Source of the DNA: Heterocephalus glaber
Lineage: Eukaryota; Chordata; Mammalia; Rodentia; Bathyergidae
Reading direction: 5' to 3'
DNA: 64,000 nt
Assembly: GCF_000247695.1 (NCBI RefSeq)
Contig: NW_004624854.1
Span: 5,656,719-5,720,718, forward strand
Below are positions 59,618 to 64,000 of this stretch, piece after piece (the first letter of the stretch is position 1; each line of letters opens with the position of its first letter). Under the pieces are notes generated by a model. It worked only from the letters and a program-made list of their open reading frames with translations, searched no databases and was not told the DNA's origin. Made by a program: the position numbers and the translations under genes.

Positions 59618-59879
59618 CTGTCACTTTAAAAAAATTACTTAAAATTTTGTTTTGAATAAATAAAAAGAATTCAAAAAATTCAAAAGGGCTCTCCAACCCA
59701 TCTCTCAGATGTCTGGTTTTCCCTTCTGGAAGCAAACATTTTAGCAATTTCTGGGTATCCACCCAGAACTCTGTTCTAAATTTGTGCCCACGTATGCAGA
59801 GGATAGTGCCATAAGTTGTCTGCACCTGAGACTGTTCTGTAATGGTGTATGGAGAGGTTGCTGCTGCTTCATCTTGGTC

Positions 59880-60190
59880 TTCCTGACATACAGTAATTGT
59901 ACATATTTATGGGGTACAAGGCTGTGTATCAATACGTTAATACAATGTGTAATGATCAGGTTTGGATAATTGGCATATTTATCACCTCAGACATATTGTA
60001 TTTGTGTGATGGGAATAGTCAAAATCCTACCAGTTGTTTGAAATAACTAGTTGTTGTCAACTGTGGTTACCCTGCCATGCTGTGAAGCATCAGCAGTTAT
60101 TCCTCCCATCTGGCCCAATTCCTCGCTTATTCATTCTGTTTAAAGGCTCCCTCACATGCATCATTTGATCATAGTTTAAACGACATTGCA
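59880..60190 (+). mobile_element. Old L1-derived fragment
   Basis: AATTGTACATATTTATGGGG, then ATCAGGTTTGGATAATTGGC, and TATTTATCACCTCAGACAT follow a known L1M/L1P 3' UTR-type consensus. Orientation not certain. Confidence 0.5.
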
Positions 60191-61193
60191 CTTACAGCCT
60201 TGTATGTATTTTATTTGGCCCAAAGTAAGTTTAGTCTGTAGGTTAAATTTATGAAACAGCCTTTACTGTGTCAGGGTGTGTACTTTTGAAAATGTATTGT
60301 CAGATTGTTTCTCCTAGGCTCTAGAATAGTTTATGCTTCCACAGTATGTGTTTATGCCCTCTCTGGACATCAAAAGATATTAAACCCTTTGATCTTTGTC
60401 AATTTGCATAAAAGTATATTGTACTACAGTGATAATCTTAAGTAGATTTGAATTTCTTTAGTGAAAAATTGTAATTAAATTGAAAAGATGCAACCCTGTT
60501 TAAAAGCCTTTCCTTTTTTAAAAAGCCTTTTCCTTTTAAGTGAATATAAATAATTTTTATGATAATGAATTTTAATAAAAATTGACTTCAACATTATGCA
60601 ACATGATTTTATAAAGAAGTTGAATGGTGTATGTATGTTCCTTAATGCTGTCAAAATATGGACTTCTGTGTTTTATCAGATTTTAGTTAAGTCTGCTGTT
60701 CAGTTTTAATTGCCATACTGTAGTTAAAATTTTTCAGTTTAAACTGACTTCTAATTTTATATTGTAGTCTGTTCCCATGTGAAGTTTAAAGTGTATTATC
60801 CTCGGAAGAAGGAAGTTGTTAAGAATAATGGTGCTGTGTGAACTAATAGTTGTGACAGAATCATGTGAGATTGCTATTCAGTTAAATCCGTCTTTCTCAT
60901 AGGTGACCTATTAGTAAGGACTGTGTAGCACATGAACTGTCAGGCATGGTGGTTAAGAAACATTGTGGAGGCCCTAAGTCTGTGTATGGGCATCTTCTTC
61001 CCAGCTGTCATATGTACTCTGATTTCGCTTTGGACTATAGATCTTCCCTTTTACCAACTATGCAACACATCCAAAACTTAAAAATCTGGTCTGGAACTGG
61101 TTATTTTGCTTCCCTCACATCACTTATGCTTCAGCCAGCCCTTGTTCTGCTCATGTTTAACTACTCCTTCTCCGACTCCTCTTGCTCCCACCT

Positions 61194-61262
61194 TGGTACT
61201 GGGGGTTGAACTCAGGGCTTTGCACATACAAGTGCTTTACCACTAGCTCCATCCCCAGCCCA
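61194..61262 (-). mobile_element. Older ID-type SINE
   Basis: Complement: GGGCTGGGGATGGAGCTAGT start and GAACTCAGGGCTTTGCACAT (complement strand) body. Confidence 0.7.
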
Positions 61263-61769
61263 TGTTTGACATCTTAATGTTTCCAGATACTTATCGCCAA
61301 TGGCTCAGTGTGTGTTGTTTCTCCCACCTACAATTGTCACCTCCCTTTTTCATGTTGTATATTAAAGCCCAGCCCAGATACTTCCTGTGTTTCCAAGTTG
61401 TCCATGGCTATTATTATTTGCCCTAGTTAGAATTATTTGCCCTCTTTTATTCATCTTCATTTTCTCAGGACCTAATAAAGAGCTTGGAATACAGTAATAA
61501 ATTAAAAGATTTAAGGGTATTTCATAGTCTAGGAAATTTTAGGACTGGGCTGTATTCTAAATCAGTTGATGCAGCTCACTCAGAAGTAGAAAATGTGTAG
61601 TAGTTCGGTTTGGAATTTGTCCATCTACAGAGTCTAACTTTAGAAAGCTTCATCAAATGTACATAGGTACCCATTCCTTTAGTTGTTAGCATGAAAGCTT
61701 CACATTTGATATGCATGTTTTGATGTAGGGTTGTGACAGGAGCAGTGACTCTTCCCCTTGTTTGCACAG

Positions 61770-61910
61770 AGAGCATGGAAGCGCACTGAAGCAGCCGGAG
61801 AAGTGCTGCTGGGAAGAAAAGGCTGTGTGGGAGTACTGACGCTGAACAGGCCTGGGTCCCTCAATACACTGACTCTTCATATGATTCGGCAGATTCACCT
61901 ACAGATAAAG
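61770..61910 (+). CDS. HIBCH: HIBCH coding exon 3, start of the crotonase domain
   Basis: This 141-base exon is 47 codons, exactly the size of the human exon. It begins [14 protein letters not shown] and runs into [11 protein letters not shown], the first beta strand and the conserved NRP turn of the enoyl-CoA hydratase/isomerase superfamily, then the LTLHMIRQI helix. The acceptor is TTTGCACAG and the donor AAG/GTTGGT. Human has KFLNAL where this has GSLNTL; the change lies in the usual substrate-side turn and is conservative enough not to suggest loss. Confidence 0.95.
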
Positions 61911-62244
61911 GTTGGTCATTTTCGGAACGCATCTGTGTGGATCCTTATTGAAGCCTATCTCAAGAAAAATAAACTTGTGAAGTATATTGAGATAGAGCGC
62001 TGGATCTCACACAGGCCCTGTGGTTCTCTGCTTTGCTGTGGGGTTACCCTTAAATACTCTTGGAGAGAGGAAGTTTGCTGCCCCTTTTGCTTTTTCACAG
62101 CTGACGTCTCACAAGTTTCTTTTGTGTTCTGCCACTTTTTTCTGACTTTTAACCCGTGGTGTTGGCTCTGCCTCTTAGAGGTGAGTGCACAGATCTGATC
62201 TGCTTCCATGGCAGCCTTTTGGTTGGAAGACACCTTTTTCTCCT

Positions 62245-62413
62245 CCCCAGGCTGGAAATTGAGCCCAGGGCCTTCACACTGAGCTACCTCCCCACCCCTT
62301 ACATTTTTTTTTGAGACAGTGTTTTGCTAAATTGCCCAGGCTGGGCTTGAATTCGAACTCCTCCTGCCTTCAAGAGTGCTGGCATTTCAAGCATGCATCA
62401 CTGCGCCCGACTT
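62245..62413 (-). mobile_element. B1-dID dimeric SINE
   Basis: GAAATTGAGCCCAGGGCCTT complement ID half, then B1 complement with CTCCTGCCTTCAAGAGTGCT. Confidence 0.75.
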
Positions 62414-62494
62414 GAAGAGAACTGTTTTAAGAGTGTTAGGCGTACTTTTTCTTAGAGAAGGCCATAAACTTCTAAGTGAATTGTATAGATGGTA

Positions 62495-62700
62495 GATAAA
62501 TGTAGGACTTAAAGTCAGACTACCTGTGTTTGAAACTCACATTCAAACTTACTGCATAATTTGGAAAAGTGAATCTCTCATGCCCGTCTTTCCTCAGCTG
62601 TGAAATGAGGATGATGATCTTTGATAGCATGATTGTAAAGATGAAGTGGTATTTGGAAGTACCTCATATGGCCCACCCTGTGGGTGTTGCATAAATACCA
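62495..62700 (+). repeat. MIR SINE
   Basis: AAAGTCAGACTACCTGTGTT, then TTTCCTCAGCTGTGAAATGA and GATGATGATC. Confidence 0.65.
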
Positions 62701-63067
62701 GTCCTCTCCTAACCTCTGATCCTTAGTTCTTGACAAATCCCTTCCGGTCTTGTGTTTCTGTTTGGGACTCATTTAGACATGCATGTCCTAAACCGTGGGA
62801 CATAGAAATAAGTCAACTGCTGCAGATCAGAGTTAGTCTAGAGTAGAAGAAAGTAGAAACTCCAATATTAGAATAACATTTTTGTTATTGTTAGTATCGC
62901 ATTCTTTTGAAAGTTACATCTTTCTGGCTACATTTCTTTGTGTATTTGTTTTTATTCTCTAAGTACTGAATTTATAGAAGCCCTGTTAATTTTTCTAATT
63001 TTTCATTTGGGTCATTGTTCTAGTCTTTTGAATTTCATTGGTTCTTAATTTTTTCAACTATCTTTTT

Positions 63068-63165
63068 TTTTTTCTTTTTCATGTTTTGGTGGTGTTGGGG
63101 ATCAAGCCCAGGGCCTCATACAAGCTAAGAAAATGAGCACTCTACTGTTGAGCACCCCCAACCCC
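63068..63165 (-). mobile_element. Old ID-type SINE
   Basis: GTTGGGGATCAAGCCCAGGG and TACAAGCTAAGAAAATGAGC. Confidence 0.6.
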
Positions 63166-63659
63166 ATTCTGCTTAACTGTCCTTAACCAATCCTAAGTCA
63201 TTTGGATATTTAATCAATATCTTAAGTGGTTCCATTCTGATACTTACAAATTTTTCTATAGAATGAATCCCTATATCACAGTAGAAAGGTTACTGCTCTA
63301 TTTGTCAGCAGCACTTGGGTTGATTTGCTCACTAGATTTGTGAGTGTAAGTAACAGTATGAGTAAACTATGATTTATTCATCTTGGTCTCAGAGTTATGG
63401 TAGATATTTCAGATATCATGAAATTTGGATCATAAAATATACTCATCTAGTAGCATTGTTAGACTAGCCTTTACTTTATCTCACAAAAGAAAATGGAATG
63501 ATTGGAAGGAATAGAATCCATTCCTCTGTGTGTGCTTTCTAGAAGGCAGTAGATAGGTACCACATGGATGTGTGTGAGTGTGTGTATTTGTGCATATGGA
63601 TATGTCTCCCTCGAGTTTGTATTTACAATATGCTTGTACCATCTTCTTTTATATGATAG

Positions 63660-63767
<108 letters not shown>

Positions 63768-63867
63768 TAAATGTTTTTCCTCCCTAGAACTGATAAAGTA
63801 TTGACAGGTTTATAAGGTAATTTGTAATTTGCTTTATTTTTTGGAGTCTCTTGTTTCAAGTTAATTC

Positions 63868-64000
63868 TTTCTTTTTTTATTTTTTGGAAATTCTTTTATT
63901 GGTACATTTTAGGTATACAACACAATTACATTTCTCATTGGGAATTGTACCTTTACATAATGCATCTTGGTTCTTATTTTTTCCCCATTCCTAGGCCTCC
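63868..64000 (-). mobile_element. 3' end of an L1 entering from the right edge
   Basis: Complement of the last bases matches the 3' UTR end of the L1 at 34847-35801, sharing a 29-base run before and across AATAAA (63900-63895 here). It lies in HIBCH intron 4, antisense to the gene, and continues outside the window. Confidence 0.85.

Larger units (their letters stand above)
55417..61769 (+). other. HIBCH intron 2
   Basis: Contains an ERV1-like LTR (about 56431-56900, plus), ID and B1-dID elements mostly antisense, and an old L1 fragment at about 59880-60190. The remainder is unassigned AT-rich sequence. Confidence 0.85.
61911..63659 (+). other. HIBCH intron 3
   Basis: Holds a B1-dID (62245-62413, minus), a MIR (about 62495-62700) and an old ID (63068-63165, minus). 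Otherwise plain intron sequence. Confidence 0.85.

Overview
The window is mammalian nuclear DNA: intron-split genes with GT/AG junctions, two CpG islands and dense retroposons. The repeats are rodent-like. There are many tRNA-derived ID-type SINEs with a 3' end in ...GGTACC + poly(A), plus B1 monomers and B1+ID dimers of the B1-dID type known from non-muroid rodents (squirrels, dormice, beavers, cavies). I infer a non-muroid rodent; beaver-like is only a guess. The gene order matches human 2q32, where INPP1 and HIBCH lie head to head.

Layout. 1-4.7 kb: intergenic DNA downstream of INPP1, with old L1 (one copy carrying a twin-priming-type inversion), a Tigger-like DNA transposon remnant and ID SINEs. 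4.7-29.4 kb, minus strand: INPP1, inositol polyphosphate 1-phosphatase. Five coding exons (15006-14803, 12588-12528, 9672-9472, 7193-7019, 5501-4946) join in frame to 398 codons plus a TAG stop, so the coding part is complete and intact. The untranslated first exon should lie in the CpG island at about 29.0-30.15 kb, but its exact donor cannot be fixed from sequence alone. 30.2-48.2 kb: intergenic, filled with MIR, MaLR-like LTRs, a fairly young 5'-truncated L1 (34847-35801) and SINEs. 48.25-64 kb, plus strand: HIBCH, mitochondrial 3-hydroxyisobutyryl-CoA hydrolase. Its CpG island/promoter and first four coding exons (48490-48524, 55374-55416, 61770-61910, 63660-63744) are present. They encode about the first 101 residues, and the rest of the gene lies beyond the right edge.

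The two genes share no pathway. INPP1 ends inositol phosphate signalling in the cytosol, and HIBCH acts in valine breakdown in mitochondria. They are neighbours with separate CpG promoters about 18 kb apart. No operon, phage, CRISPR or defence system is present, and I found no convincing new gene. The items most worth a second look are structural: the inverted L1, SINEs with C-tracts instead of A-tails, related ERV LTRs in opposite orientations inside HIBCH introns (one with an env remnant), and a possible cis-regulatory block in INPP1 intron 1.
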